Below, piece by piece: positions 7,846 through 17,111 of a stretch of 64,000 bases of DNA. Both the position numbers and the translations under genes were made by a program. Source of the DNA: Enterococcus sp. BWB1-3 (GTDB lineage: Bacteria; Bacillota; Bacilli; Lactobacillales; Enterococcaceae); the NCBI RefSeq assembly GCF_016745275.1, contig NZ_JADOEP010000005.1, positions 132,291-196,290 on the forward strand, in the 5' to 3' direction. Numbering within the stretch: the stretch's first letter is position 1; every line of letters starts with the position of its first letter. Under the pieces are notes generated by a model. It saw nothing but the letters and a program-made list of their open reading frames with translations, ran no database searches and was not told where the DNA came from.

Positions 7846-8632
7846 ATGATGGCAAAGGTATGGACGACAAAGGAAATTCAGTATATCAAAAATAATGCAC
7901 TACTGGCCGAAACGAATCAAGTACTGAACATTGAACAAATGGCTGAAAAGTTAGCTCGTTCAGTCCCGTCAACTAAATCAAAAATTTACAAGATGCAAGT
8001 GGATGGAGATCTCCCTTCTATTGATAGATCGAAAGCTTTTGATGCGAAAAATCGCCCATTTACAAAACGGGAAGATAAACGTTTGATTTCAATGTTTAAG
8101 CAGGGTGCTGGATCTGAAGAAATAGGTGTGGCCTTGGGAAGAAATAAAAAAATCTATCACTGGAAGGATAACTCGCCTTAGAAATAATGGAACATTGAAA
8201 TATTACTCAAAAAAAGTTTGGACTACTCAGGAAATTGAAGCGATTATAGCTAACATTCAATTTGACGAAAACGGCTATGTCTCGAATTATCCTGCGTTAG
8301 CTCAACTAGTCAATAAGCGAGTTACTCAAGTTCAAACAAAAGTCGCGAGACTTAGAAGAGAAGGGCGAATAAATGTAAATGCTGACAGGACTAAAACTAG
8401 CGTGAAGTCTAAGGAAGCCATGAACAAATTCAATGATGCTAGGTTTGCTCAATATAAAAAGGAGGAAAAGCCAGTGCCGGAAAAGGTAGCTCAAACGAAT
8501 GTAAAAGTAGAAACACAGTCAAAAGTTGTTCAAATGATTATGACAGTAGTTGTCGCTGGTAATGAAAAAACGATCAATTTTTTCTCAATGGAAGGTGAGT
8601 TGTTAGCTGTTAAAAAGGAGGCAATCGAATGA
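7846..8632 (+). pseudogene. Myb/SANT-like regulator, frameshifted at an A7 tract
   Basis: Frame one (7846-8181) and frame two (entering before 8126 and ending 8632) together encode one protein of about 260 aa with three tryptophan-led helical repeats: KVWTTKEIQYI, RPFTKREDKRLI and KVWTTQEIEAII. Each is followed by a basic helix. Removing one A from the seven at 8146-8152 joins ALGRNKK to SITGRITRLRNN, the expected recognition helix of repeat two. The shift needed is +1, unlike standard -1 slippage, so an indel or sequencing error in the homopolymer is most likely. The protein resembles phage DNA-binding regulators; its target is unknown. Confidence 0.75.
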
Positions 8633-8892
8633 TAGTAACTTATGATCGTTTCGGCCGAATGGACTATTGTCCAGAATTGCATCCTAAAAAAGGCGAACCA
8701 TGGACAAAAGAGGATCTGGATTACCTTAAGGAATGGTACTCAACCATCGGTCCTGAGGAAATGAGTTTTGCTTTAGAACGTCCCGTCAAAGCGGTTATGA
8801 CAAAAGCTAGCTTACTTGGACTAAAAACTAATAATTATACTAAACGGATAAAAAAAGAGCCTGTACCGTCAGCAAACGATACAAGCCAGTAA
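8629..8892 (+). CDS. Small Myb/SANT-like DNA-binding protein
   Basis: An 87-aa protein with the same repeat as its upstream neighbour: EPWTKEDLDYLKEWY followed by AVMTKASLLGLKTN. The shared repeat suggests duplication of a DNA-binding unit. It overlaps the upstream gene by four bases (ATGA). Probably a phage regulator. Confidence 0.65.
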   Translation: MIVTYDRFGRMDYCPELHPKKGEPWTKEDLDYLKEWYSTIGPEEMSFALERPVKAVMTKASLLGLKTNNYTKRIKKEPVPSANDTSQ

Positions 8893-8941
8893 ATAAATAA
8901 TAGTAAAGACATTATAGCATATTTTGAAGGAGTGAAAAACC

Positions 8942-9199
8942 CTGGGAAAAAGAATAAACAGATACCGGATAAAAATTTTGTACAACGATGGTGGAAAGCT
9001 TTCTGTGAATGGCCGTGTAGATGTTTGGAAAGATAAGGATTTTAAGAATGATATGGAACGTGTGAAATTTATTCTTGATCGTGCCCGTATCGGCTGGGAT
9101 GGATTTCAAGCATTTAATGGTGAACGATCAGAAAACAAGGTTATTCAGGCAATAAACGATGGCCAGGCAGAATTAGTTGAATGTAAACAAACATATTAG
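8942..9199 (+). CDS. Hypothetical phage protein, possible CTG start
   Basis: The frame is open upstream of the TTG at 8978. The only strong ribosome site, AAGGAG at 8927-8932, is spaced correctly for a CTG codon at 8942, giving an 85-aa protein with a basic N-terminus (GKRINRYRIKILYN). The TTG at 8978 has no site. The C-terminal half is helical (ERVKFILDRARIGWDGF). No family recognised. If a CTG start is not used, a frameshift from GTG 8932 would be the alternative. Confidence 0.5.
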   Translation: MGKRINRYRIKILYNDGGKLSVNGRVDVWKDKDFKNDMERVKFILDRARIGWDGFQAFNGERSENKVIQAINDGQAELVECKQTY

Positions 9200-9209
9200 G
9201 AGGGAAAAC

Positions 9210-10574
9210 ATGACTTCAATTAAAATCAACAAACTTGAGATCGAAAACGTGAAACGTGTGAAGGCGGTCAAAATTGAACCGTCAGCCAATGGCCTAACGA
9301 TTGTCGGCGGGAACAACAACCAAGGTAAAACCAGCGTTCTGGATGCAATTGCTTGGGCATTAGGTGGCAATAAATATCGGCCAACTCAGGCAAGCAGAGA
9401 GGGTTCAGCAGTTCCACCACATTTGCATATCGTAATGAGCAATGGCCTCATTGTGGAGCGTAAAGGCAAGAACAGTGATTTGAAGGTTATTGATCCAGAG
9501 GGCAACAAAGGTGGCCAGCAGCTTCTAAATAGCTTCGTGGAAGAGCTTGCCATTGATCTGCCCAAGTTCATGGAATCAACCGGGAAAGAGAAAGCACAAA
9601 CGCTGCTGCAAATCATCGGGGTAGGTGAACAGCTGGCTAAGATCGAATATGAAGAGCAACAACTTTACAATCAGCGTCATGCGATTGGTCAAATTGCTGA
9701 CCAGAAAGATAAGTTTGCTAAAGAACAGGACTATTTTCCTGATGCACCAAAAGAGCTTGTTTCTGTATCTGAATTGATTCAGCAGCAACAGCAAATTTTA
9801 GCACGTAATGGAGAAAATCAACAGAAACGGCAGCAGCTATCTCAGATCATTCAGAAGGTCGAGAATGAGAAACAACAGATTGAAAGTCTGAAGCAGCAGC
9901 TTTTCATTCTTGAAAATGATCACAATTTAACTTTGCTTGATTTGGAAGCAGCACAAAAAACTGCGGCGGATATCCAGGATGAATCAACAGCAGAACTTGA
10001 AAAAAATATTGCTGAGATCGATGAAATCAATCGGAAAGTTAGAGCAAACTTTGATAAGGACAAAGCAGAGGAAGATGCTGCAGCATATCGTGAACAGTAT
10101 CAGACCTTAACAAGTCAGATTGACGATTTAAGACAACAGAAAACAGACTTGCTGAATAAGGCTGATTTGCCGCTGCCTGGCTTATCTGTCAGTGAAGGAG
10201 AGTTGATCTATAATGGCCAGCAATGGGACAACATGAGCGGATCGGACCAGCTGAAAGTCTCAACGGCGATTGTAAGAAAATTGAAGCCTTCCTGTGGCTT
10301 TATTCTTCTGGATAAGTTGGAGCAAATGGATATGCTGACACTCAACGAGTTCGGGCAGTGGTTAGAACAGGAAGGACTGCAGGCAATAGCCACACGGGTC
10401 AGCACTGGTGATGAATGCAGCATTGTGATCGAGGATGGCTATGTGAAAGATGCTGAAAATATGCCGATGCAAGCTTTTGATGGAGACGAAAGAACATTTG
10501 ATGAAAAGGTAGCTGATGGCACATTCAAGCCAATAGATCAGCAGCAAGGATGGAATGGGAAAGGAGCATTTTAA
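9210..10574 (+). CDS. SMC/RecF-like AAA ATPase
   Basis: A 454-aa P-loop ATPase of the SMC/Rad50/RecF type, likely part of phage recombination. Start at 9210 follows TTAGGAGGG. The Walker A is GGNNNQGKTS (about residues 34-43). A Gln-rich coiled coil spans about 180-330 with a turn near the middle. The C-terminal half-ATPase has the signature-like NMSGSDQLKVS and a Walker B-like FILLDKLEQMD, where the usual Glu after LLD is Lys. It precedes, with stop-start overlap, the Sak4-like ATPase and the DUF669 protein, a set typical of phage DNA-metabolism operons. Confidence 0.85.
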   Translation: MTSIKINKLEIENVKRVKAVKIEPSANGLTIVGGNNNQGKTSVLDAIAWALGGNKYRPTQASREGSAVPPHLHIVMSNGLIVERKGKNSDLKVIDPEGNKGGQQLLNSFVEELAIDLPKFMESTGKEKAQTLLQIIGVGEQLAKIEYEEQQLYNQRHAIGQIADQKDKFAKEQDYFPDAPKELVSVSELIQQQQQILARNGENQQKRQQLSQIIQKVENEKQQIESLKQQLFILENDHNLTLLDLEAAQKTAADIQDESTAELEKNIAEIDEINRKVRANFDKDKAEEDAAAYREQYQTLTSQIDDLRQQKTDLLNKADLPLPGLSVSEGELIYNGQQWDNMSGSDQLKVSTAIVRKLKPSCGFILLDKLEQMDMLTLNEFGQWLEQEGLQAIATRVSTGDECSIVIEDGYVKDAENMPMQAFDGDERTFDEKVADGTFKPIDQQQGWNGKGAF

Positions 10575-11608
10575 TGAATATTACAAGCGGTAAAGTGGCC
10601 AAAGCACAAAAGGTCGTGTTATACGGCGTGGAAGGTATCGGAAAATCAACATTCGCAAGTCAGTTTCCGGATCCGTTGTTTATTGATACGGAGGATTCAA
10701 CACTGCATATGGATGTGAAACGGTTTGACAAACCAACTTCATGGACCATGCTTATGCAACAAGTTTCATACGTCAAAGCCAATAAGCCTTGTCAGACTTT
10801 AGTTATTGACACAATCGATTGGGCCGAAGAAATCTGCAAGCGCCATTTAATCGATTCAAATGCAGGATGGACCGCTATTGATGCGGAGGGTTACGGCAAG
10901 AAATTCGTTGCCCTGGCAAAAGAAATGGGGGGCTTACTGAACTTACTCAGTGACGTTGTAGACAGTGGAATAAATGTTGTGATCACTGCTCATGCAATGC
11001 TGCGGAAAAAAGAAGAGCCTGACGAAATGGGTGCCTATGATCGGTATGAGTTGAAGTTGGAGAAGAAAACAGCGCCGATCGTCAAAGAATGGGCCGATGC
11101 GGTATTGTTCGCCAACTATAAGACAACGATTATCACAGACAGCAAAACAGACAGCAAAAAGGCAACTGGTGGCCAACGGATGATGTATACAACCCACCGG
11201 CCAGCCTGGGATGCTAAAAACCGCTGGGGGTTAGCTGAGGAACTACCATTTGACTATACACAGATCGCTCAGGCATTTGCTCAAATGACTATTCAACAAC
11301 CTACAGCAGCACCGGATTCGCAATTCGATGTGACTGCTGCAGCTCAGAACATGCCTGTAGAAAATGCGCCAGATTTGTCACCAGAAAGAGGGCCACAGCC
11401 GTTTCATGAAAGCATCCCGGCAGCTGTTGCCGATCTGATGACTGCTAACCAGGTAACAATTGACGAGATCATGCAAGTTATTTATCAAGGCGGCTTCATG
11501 CCAGCCGATACACCACTGGATAATATCCCGGCCGATCTTTGGGGCTACTTAGCAAGTAACTGGGGCAAGGCCATGGATTTATTGAATACAAAAATTAGAA
11601 AATTTTAG
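10574..11608 (+). CDS. Sak4-like phage nucleotide-binding protein (AAA_24)
   Basis: RecA-fold ATPase related to Sak4-type phage recombinases, which act with a single-strand binding partner in recombination. The 344-aa frame starts at 10574, overlapping the previous stop (TAATG). Walker A is GVEGIGKST (about 18-26) and Walker B QTLVIDTIDW (about 72-81). A conserved NVVITAHAM follows (sensor-like). The C-terminal 90 residues are Pro/Ala-rich then helical, a probable accessory domain. The DUF669 gene 12 bp downstream encodes the likely binding partner. Confidence 0.85.
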   Translation: MNITSGKVAKAQKVVLYGVEGIGKSTFASQFPDPLFIDTEDSTLHMDVKRFDKPTSWTMLMQQVSYVKANKPCQTLVIDTIDWAEEICKRHLIDSNAGWTAIDAEGYGKKFVALAKEMGGLLNLLSDVVDSGINVVITAHAMLRKKEEPDEMGAYDRYELKLEKKTAPIVKEWADAVLFANYKTTIITDSKTDSKKATGGQRMMYTTHRPAWDAKNRWGLAEELPFDYTQIAQAFAQMTIQQPTAAPDSQFDVTAAAQNMPVENAPDLSPERGPQPFHESIPAAVADLMTANQVTIDEIMQVIYQGGFMPADTPLDNIPADLWGYLASNWGKAMDLLNTKIRKF

Positions 11609-11620
11609 GAGGATCTTTTT

Positions 11621-12148
11621 ATGAATAACGAAAATGAATTTTTAGATTGGAATGGCGGTTTTATAGCCGAAGAAAATAGTTTCACTCTTTTGCCGGCTGG
11701 AGAGTACCAATTTACTGTTGTGAATATGGAAAAGAAATTCTATGACGGAAAGAGTGACAAAATCCCAAATGGTGCCCCGTATACTGAGCTTTCTTTAGAA
11801 GTAAATGCAGTAGAAGGAAAAACAGTAATCAAAGAGCGACTTTACATGATGAAAAAATTCCAATGGAAATTGACAGAGTTCTTTTCTTCTATTGGCCAAA
11901 ATCCAGTTATTGGTCAGTCGTTTAATCCAAACTGGAATACTGTTATCGGTAGCAATGGCCAGGTGAAGCTTGAGGTTAACACGTATACAAGCCAAGGGGA
12001 AGAAAGAAAAAATAATCGTGTAAAAGAGTTCGTTAAATCAACAGCAACAGTGGCACCGCAGCAACAAAATTTCAACCAGCCACCACAACAGAATTTTAAC
12101 CAACAACCACCACAGCAAAATAATGGCTTCACTCCTGGAGCGTTTTAA
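11621..12148 (+). CDS. DUF669 phage protein, probable ssDNA-binding partner
   Basis: A 175-aa protein with the DUF669 signature at the N-terminus (FTLLPAGEYQFTVVNMEKKF and FSSIGQNP). These proteins are found beside Sak4-type ATPases and are thought to bind single-stranded DNA. The last 45 residues are low-complexity Gln/Asn/Pro and end in FTPGAF, like the flexible tails of SSB proteins but without the acidic tip. The gene is 12 bp behind the ATPase gene with a strong AGGAGG site. Confidence 0.8.
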   Translation: MNNENEFLDWNGGFIAEENSFTLLPAGEYQFTVVNMEKKFYDGKSDKIPNGAPYTELSLEVNAVEGKTVIKERLYMMKKFQWKLTEFFSSIGQNPVIGQSFNPNWNTVIGSNGQVKLEVNTYTSQGEERKNNRVKEFVKSTATVAPQQQNFNQPPQQNFNQQPPQQNNGFTPGAF

Positions 12149-12203
12149 ATCTATGGAAGGGCGGTTTTACCGCCTTTTCTTGAATGAAGAAAGTAGGGAT
12201 TAA

Positions 12204-12383
12204 ATGACCATCAAATGTGAATATGGGGATGTGATCAGTATTGAAACGGTCAACACTGGCCACATAAAAATTGAAATGTATGAAAATTCGGGGGTATATG
12301 TTGAGCATACCTATTTGACCAAAGCACAAGCCCTTGAATTGATCACGGAACTGCAAGAAATAGCAGGAAAGATGGAGGATTAA
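12204..12383 (+). CDS. Small hypothetical phage protein
   Basis: A 59-aa frame from ATG 12204 to TAA 12381. It starts as a predicted beta region (ISIETVNTGHIKIEMYENS) and ends in a helix (LTKAQALELITELQEIAGK). Only a weak ribosome site (GTAGGGAT) is present. The stop is followed at once by the site of the helicase gene, so the pair is operon-packed. Similar small proteins accompany phage helicases. Function unknown. Confidence 0.6.
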   Translation: MTIKCEYGDVISIETVNTGHIKIEMYENSGVYVEHTYLTKAQALELITELQEIAGKMED

Positions 12384-12395
12384 GGAGGCAAACAG

Positions 12396-13976
12396 TTGAA
12401 ACTTAGACCATACCAAGACGAATCAAAAACGGCCGTTCAAAATGAATGGAATGAGGGAAAGAAAAGAACGTTGTTAGTGTTACCCACAGGCTGTGGAAAA
12501 ACGATTGTTTTCAGTAAGATCATTGAGGACCGTGTGCGCTTAGGTGAAAGGGGTCTGGTATTAGCCCATCGTGGTGAATTACTTGACCAGGCTTCAGACA
12601 AGCTGGAGAAAGCCACCGGATTAAAGACAGCCACCGAAAAGGCAGAACAAACCAGTATAGGCAGTTTTTTCCGTGTAGTAGTTGGATCCGTTCAAACGAT
12701 GCAACGAGAAAAGCGCCTGAGTATGTTCCCACCAGATTATTTTGATTTCATTGTAGTTGATGAAGCCCACCATTGCATATCGGATGGCTACCAGCGTGTA
12801 TTGAAGCATTTTGAATCTGCTAACGTGCTGGGCGTAACTGCTACGCCAGACAGGGGCGACATGCGAAATTTAGGCAGCTATTTTGAATCACTAGCCTATG
12901 AATATTCATTAGTCCAGGCAATCAAAGAAGGTTATCTGTCACCGATCAAAGCGGTAACTGTGCCGCTTAAATTGGACCTGTCAGGAGTTGGCCAACAGGC
13001 TGGAGACTTCAAAACCAAAGATTTGGGCACAGCCCTGGATCCGTACCTGGAAAGTATCGCAGATGAAATGCTGGAATACTGCAAAGATCGCAAAACAGTG
13101 GTATTTCTTCCACTGGTGAAGACAAGCCAAAAGTTCACCGATATTTTGAACCGTAAAGGTTTTAGAGCTGCAGAAGTAAACGGAAATAGTCCTGATCGTG
13201 CGGAAATCTTAGAAGATTTTGACAATGATAAATACAATGTTTTGTGTAACTCTATGCTGCTCACTGAGGGCTGGGACTGTCCGAGTGTGGATTGTGTCAT
13301 TGTGTTGCGGCCCACTAAAGTGCGGAGCCTATACAGCCAAATGGTTGGCCGAGGCACCCGCCTATTTCCTGGAAAGGAAAACCTGTTGCTTATCGATTTT
13401 CTATGGCATACAGAGCGCCATGAGCTATGCCACCCGGCCCACTTAATCGCTGAAACCGAAGAAGTGGCCAAAAAGATGACTGAGAACATTGAAGAAGCTG
13501 GAATGCCCCTTGATTTGGAAGAGGCAGAGGTGAAGGCTTCGGAGGATGTCATTGCCCAGCGTGAGGAAGCATTGGCCAAACAGCTGGCTGAAATGAAGAA
13601 ACGAAAACGCAAGCTTGTGGATCCGCTGCAATTTGAAATGAGTATTCAAGCGGAGGACTTATCAAGCTATGTTCCGAGCTTCGGTTTTGAAATGTCTCCT
13701 CCTACAAATAACCAACTGCAAGCACTTGAAAAATTCGGTATTATGCCCGATGAAATAGACAACGCCGGCAAAGCTTCATTATTACTTGATCGATTAAAAA
13801 AGCGAAAAGCAGAAGGCTTGACCACACCTAAGCAAATACGTTTCTTAGAAGGTCGGGGCTTCCAGCACGTGGGTACTTGGAACTTCGATGGAGCAAAAAC
13901 ATTGATCGATCGTATTGCTGGGAATGGTTGGAGAGTTCCGGATGGTATCAATCCTAAAACATATAAAGGAGAATAA
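12396..13976 (+). CDS. Superfamily 2 DEAD/DEAH-box helicase
   Basis: ATP-dependent DNA helicase of the phage type (526 aa), starting at TTG 12396 behind TAAGGAGGC. Motifs in order: Q-like LRPYQ, motif I LPTGCGKTIVF, motif II VVDEAHH, motif III GVTATPDR, motif V-like MLLTEGWDCPS and motif VI QMVGRGTRL. After the helicase core (about residues 1-350) a charged linker and a C-terminal helical domain follow (about 430-520, TPKQIRFLEGRGF). It probably unwinds DNA during phage replication or recombination together with the primase-helicase downstream. Confidence 0.9.
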   Translation: MKLRPYQDESKTAVQNEWNEGKKRTLLVLPTGCGKTIVFSKIIEDRVRLGERGLVLAHRGELLDQASDKLEKATGLKTATEKAEQTSIGSFFRVVVGSVQTMQREKRLSMFPPDYFDFIVVDEAHHCISDGYQRVLKHFESANVLGVTATPDRGDMRNLGSYFESLAYEYSLVQAIKEGYLSPIKAVTVPLKLDLSGVGQQAGDFKTKDLGTALDPYLESIADEMLEYCKDRKTVVFLPLVKTSQKFTDILNRKGFRAAEVNGNSPDRAEILEDFDNDKYNVLCNSMLLTEGWDCPSVDCVIVLRPTKVRSLYSQMVGRGTRLFPGKENLLLIDFLWHTERHELCHPAHLIAETEEVAKKMTENIEEAGMPLDLEEAEVKASEDVIAQREEALAKQLAEMKKRKRKLVDPLQFEMSIQAEDLSSYVPSFGFEMSPPTNNQLQALEKFGIMPDEIDNAGKASLLLDRLKKRKAEGLTTPKQIRFLEGRGFQHVGTWNFDGAKTLIDRIAGNGWRVPDGINPKTYKGE

Positions 13977-13980
13977 GGTG

Positions 13981-14226
13981 ATGGAAAAAATATCAAAAGA
14001 AGAAAAGGAAGAGCTGGAAAGATTTAAAGAAAGAAGAGCTGCATTTAATGGTCAGCTTTCTGTTAAAAATGTGCATAATGTACCAACTCAATTTCCTCAA
14101 ATGTATCAAAGAATTTTTCACACTGATTCTTTGGTTAATAATATATTTTGCCTTAATCAACCGAATTATTCTGATGCAGACGAAACAATTGTGGCTCTTT
14201 ATGAGGGATATTTAAATGGTGAATAA
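13981..14226 (+). CDS. Hypothetical phage protein
   Basis: An 81-aa protein from ATG 13981, four bases behind the helicase stop with GGAGAATAAGG upstream. The N-terminus is charged and helical (SKEEKEELERFKERR). No family recognised. The end overlaps the primase gene by 11 bases. Confidence 0.65.
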   Translation: MEKISKEEKEELERFKERRAAFNGQLSVKNVHNVPTQFPQMYQRIFHTDSLVNNIFCLNQPNYSDADETIVALYEGYLNGE

Positions 14227-16453
14227 ATTGGATTTAACTGAATTACTAAACTACATTGATCCAAGCACACTAGCTTACGGTGAGTGGCTGAACGTAGGCA
14301 TGGCCTTGAAGCAAGAAGGTTACACGGCAGAAGATTGGGACGTATGGAGCCAAAGCGATGGCCGTTATCGTCCTGGTGAATGCCTAAAGAAATGGGAAAC
14401 GTTCAAAGGCACGGGCTTGCCAGTCACAGGTGCCACAATCACGCAGCTGGCCAAAGAGAATGGCTGGCAAAGTTCCTATTCTGATGATGATTCTTTTCTT
14501 GATTGGAACGATAGTTTTATAGCAACAGATGTGGATAAAGGCTATAAGCTTGTGAAAACTGATTGGGTCATGGGAAAAGAGATCCAAGAGCCAAAGCATT
14601 GGAACCCTTCAAAGGAAATAATCGATTACCTGGAAACTGTTTTTTCTCCTGGGGATGTGATCAGCTATGTAAATGATGGCTATCCAGATAAAAAGGCAGA
14701 TGGCACAGAAAAGTGGCTGCCAAGAAATGGTGTTTATACCCGCACAGCTGGCGAGATTATTGATGCTTTAAGAAAAAACAATGGTGATATCGGTGCAGTC
14801 ATGGGAGATCCTAACCTGGAATGTGGTGCATGGATCCGTTTCAATCCCATGGATGGTGAGGGAACCAAAAACACTAACGTAGTGGATTTCCGCTATGCCC
14901 TTGTGGAATCGGACAGCATGAAAATAGAGCAACAGCATGAAATTCTAAGAGAACTGGAGCTGCCAATTGTAGCATTGACGTATTCCGGAGGGAAAAGCCT
15001 TCATGCCATCGTGAAAATTGATGCAGTCAACTATCCACAATACCAGGAGCGTGTGGATTACCTATATAAGATCGTTGAAAAAAACGGCCTTAGAGTGGAT
15101 AAGCAGAACAAGAACCCTTCAAGGCTCACAAGGTTGCCTGGATTTATCCGAGGTGATCAGAAGCAGTTCACTATTGCAAAAAATATCGGTAAAGGATCAT
15201 GGGAAGAATGGCAGGAATATATCGAGGACATGAACGATAATCTGCCGGATCCGGAAAGTCTGGCCGATCTCTTTGACACTGAAATAGTGTTGGCACCAGA
15301 ACTGATCAAGGGCGTTCTGCGCCAAGGTCATAAAATGTTGATCGCTGGACCATCAAAAGCCGGTAAATCGTTTCTATTGATGCAGCTGGTCATTGCAATT
15401 GCTGAGGGGCTTCCATGGTTAGGCTTTCCATGTACTCAGGGTAAAGTCCTTTATGTGAATCTGGAGCTTGATGCCAATTCTGCTAAGAATAGGATCGTTG
15501 AAATTTACAAGCGTTTAGGAAATGGCCATGCGAATGTATCTAATATAGATATCTGGAATTTACGAGGAAAAACAAGCCCCATGGATAAGCTGGCACCTAA
15601 GCTGATCAGACGTGCACAGAAAGCTGGGTACATTGCTGTGGTAATCGATCCTATTTATAAGGTGTTGACTGGAGACGAAAACAGCGCTCATGAAATGGCC
15701 AACTTTACAAACCAGTTTGACAAAATCGCCACAGAATTAGGCTGTGCAGTGATCTATTGCCACCACCACAGTAAAGGTTCCCAAGGTGGCAAGAACTCAA
15801 TTGACCGGTCTTCTGGATCCGGCGTATTTGCCAGAGATCCGGATGCCATTCTCGATTTAATAGAGTTACCGGTGACAGAAGATAGGTACATGGTCCAGGA
15901 GAATCAAGCGATCTGTGACACCTACGCAAAGGCGATTCAAACCTATAACCCGTCATACGATGGAATAGGCCTTGATGATTATTCCAGTAAAAAGCAAATG
16001 GGCCACCATTTAATGGCTGCAATCCAGGCACAACCAACGTTGGCCATCATTGAACAGGAACGCCAGAAAGCTGTTGAGGCAGCAAGACAGTGCAGTGCTT
16101 GGCGGCTTGATGGGACACTGCGGGAGTTTCCACGATTCAAGACAGTAAACGCCTGGTTTAAGTTCCCGGTGCATGTGCTTGATGATTCATTGCAAGATGT
16201 AAAAATTGAGGAAACCGCCAACGATAAGTGGAAAAAAGGTGTACAAAAATCAAACGAAAGTCGTTCAGAAAAAAGCAACAGGGAACTTGAGGAAGCATTT
16301 AACATTCTTAGCCCTGAAGGTGAAGCGATTGGAGTTAATGAGATAGCCGATTATTTAGATATAAAAAGAAATAGTGTTTATACCAGAGTTAAAAAACACG
16401 GGAAATTTGAAATCAATAACGGTGAAATGACAAAAATTGAAAATAGTCAATAA
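14216..16453 (+). CDS. Phage primase-helicase (PriCT/RepA-like)
   Basis: A 745-aa replication protein. N-terminal PriCT-like domain (about 5-70, GEWLNVGMALKQEGY with the tail CLKKWETFKG), a primase-like region (about 200-340: RFNPMDG, DFRYALVESD, YSGGKSLHAIV, SRLTRLPGFIR), then a RepA/RecA-like hexameric helicase ATPase with Walker A LIAGPSKAGKSFLL (about 377-390), Walker B YIAVVIDPIY and HHHSKGSQGG. The C-terminus ends in a helix-turn-helix (GVNEIADYLDIKRNSVYTRV). It would start and drive phage replication. The intergenic inverted repeats immediately downstream (16454-16690) may be its origin. Confidence 0.85.
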   Translation: MVNKLDLTELLNYIDPSTLAYGEWLNVGMALKQEGYTAEDWDVWSQSDGRYRPGECLKKWETFKGTGLPVTGATITQLAKENGWQSSYSDDDSFLDWNDSFIATDVDKGYKLVKTDWVMGKEIQEPKHWNPSKEIIDYLETVFSPGDVISYVNDGYPDKKADGTEKWLPRNGVYTRTAGEIIDALRKNNGDIGAVMGDPNLECGAWIRFNPMDGEGTKNTNVVDFRYALVESDSMKIEQQHEILRELELPIVALTYSGGKSLHAIVKIDAVNYPQYQERVDYLYKIVEKNGLRVDKQNKNPSRLTRLPGFIRGDQKQFTIAKNIGKGSWEEWQEYIEDMNDNLPDPESLADLFDTEIVLAPELIKGVLRQGHKMLIAGPSKAGKSFLLMQLVIAIAEGLPWLGFPCTQGKVLYVNLELDANSAKNRIVEIYKRLGNGHANVSNIDIWNLRGKTSPMDKLAPKLIRRAQKAGYIAVVIDPIYKVLTGDENSAHEMANFTNQFDKIATELGCAVIYCHHHSKGSQGGKNSIDRSSGSGVFARDPDAILDLIELPVTEDRYMVQENQAICDTYAKAIQTYNPSYDGIGLDDYSSKKQMGHHLMAAIQAQPTLAIIEQERQKAVEAARQCSAWRLDGTLREFPRFKTVNAWFKFPVHVLDDSLQDVKIEETANDKWKKGVQKSNESRSEKSNRELEEAFNILSPEGEAIGVNEIADYLDIKRNSVYTRVKKHGKFEINNGEMTKIENSQ

Positions 16454-16690
16454 AAACTGTCGGTGTCTAGGCTAGTCTAATCTAAATAGCTTATTAACGT
16501 TGTCGGCTAAATAGAAAAGACACCGACAGACACCCTCAAAAACCCTGTCACACCGCTGTCCGTTATCCTTGTCTACTCTCTCGAAAGAGAGAAGAGTAGA
16601 CAAAAGGATACAACGAGACAAAATTTTGAGGCGACAGAGAAAAAGAAAAATGGCGTAGACCAGAATAAAATAACACGAAAGAGGGATATT
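16454..16690. other. Candidate phage replication origin
   Basis: A 237-bp non-coding stretch behind the primase-helicase. It holds a 12-bp perfect inverted repeat, CTGTCGGTGTCT (16458-16469) and AGACACCGACAG (16518-16529); several extra TGTC/GACA copies (for example 16498-16506 and 16553-16560); and a long hairpin at 16564-16610 (CCTTGTCTACTC against GAGTAGACAAAAGG). Repeated sites next to the replication initiator fit an origin. The hairpin lacks a T-run, so a terminator is less likely. Confidence 0.5.
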
Positions 16691-17107
16691 ATGAACGCTG
16701 AGAAAAAAATTAAAGAAATAGAAACTATCTTAATGTCCTTTTATGTAGAAGGTACTATTTCAGAACAAGAAGCTTTACAGAAAATAAATAGTCATTTGAA
16801 TAAAGAAAAGTTTCGTACTGATACAGACGAAATAAAAGCGGCGGGTGTCACCTATCAAATTATAGAAAAGCCGTTTGTTGAGATTGCACAAGATAGAAAT
16901 TACATGGGATCGTGTAGTTATCAAAATACAGAAATTAATATTGTGGATTCAATGAGTGATGACAGAAAAGACGATGTACTGTTTCATGAAATCACCCATG
17001 CCATTTTTTATGAAGCTGGTTACGATGAACAGGACGAAGACATGATAAACCGGGTCGGGAAGGTTCTTCATCAAGTGATTAAAGATAATTTTGCAGGAAG
17101 GAGATAG
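16691..17107 (+). CDS. Phage metallopeptidase with HEITH motif (ImmA/IrrE-like)
   Basis: A 138-aa protein with the zinc-binding HEITHAIFYEAG (about residues 99-110), matching ImmA/IrrE-type peptidases. It differs from the lysogeny-module ImmA-like protein by having a full HEXXH. Unusually this phage therefore has two such proteins. Being in the early lytic operon it may act on a host or phage regulator during infection; the target cannot be read from the sequence. RBS AGAGGG precedes the start. Confidence 0.75.
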   Translation: MNAEKKIKEIETILMSFYVEGTISEQEALQKINSHLNKEKFRTDTDEIKAAGVTYQIIEKPFVEIAQDRNYMGSCSYQNTEINIVDSMSDDRKDDVLFHEITHAIFYEAGYDEQDEDMINRVGKVLHQVIKDNFAGRR

Positions 17108-17111
17108 CGTA

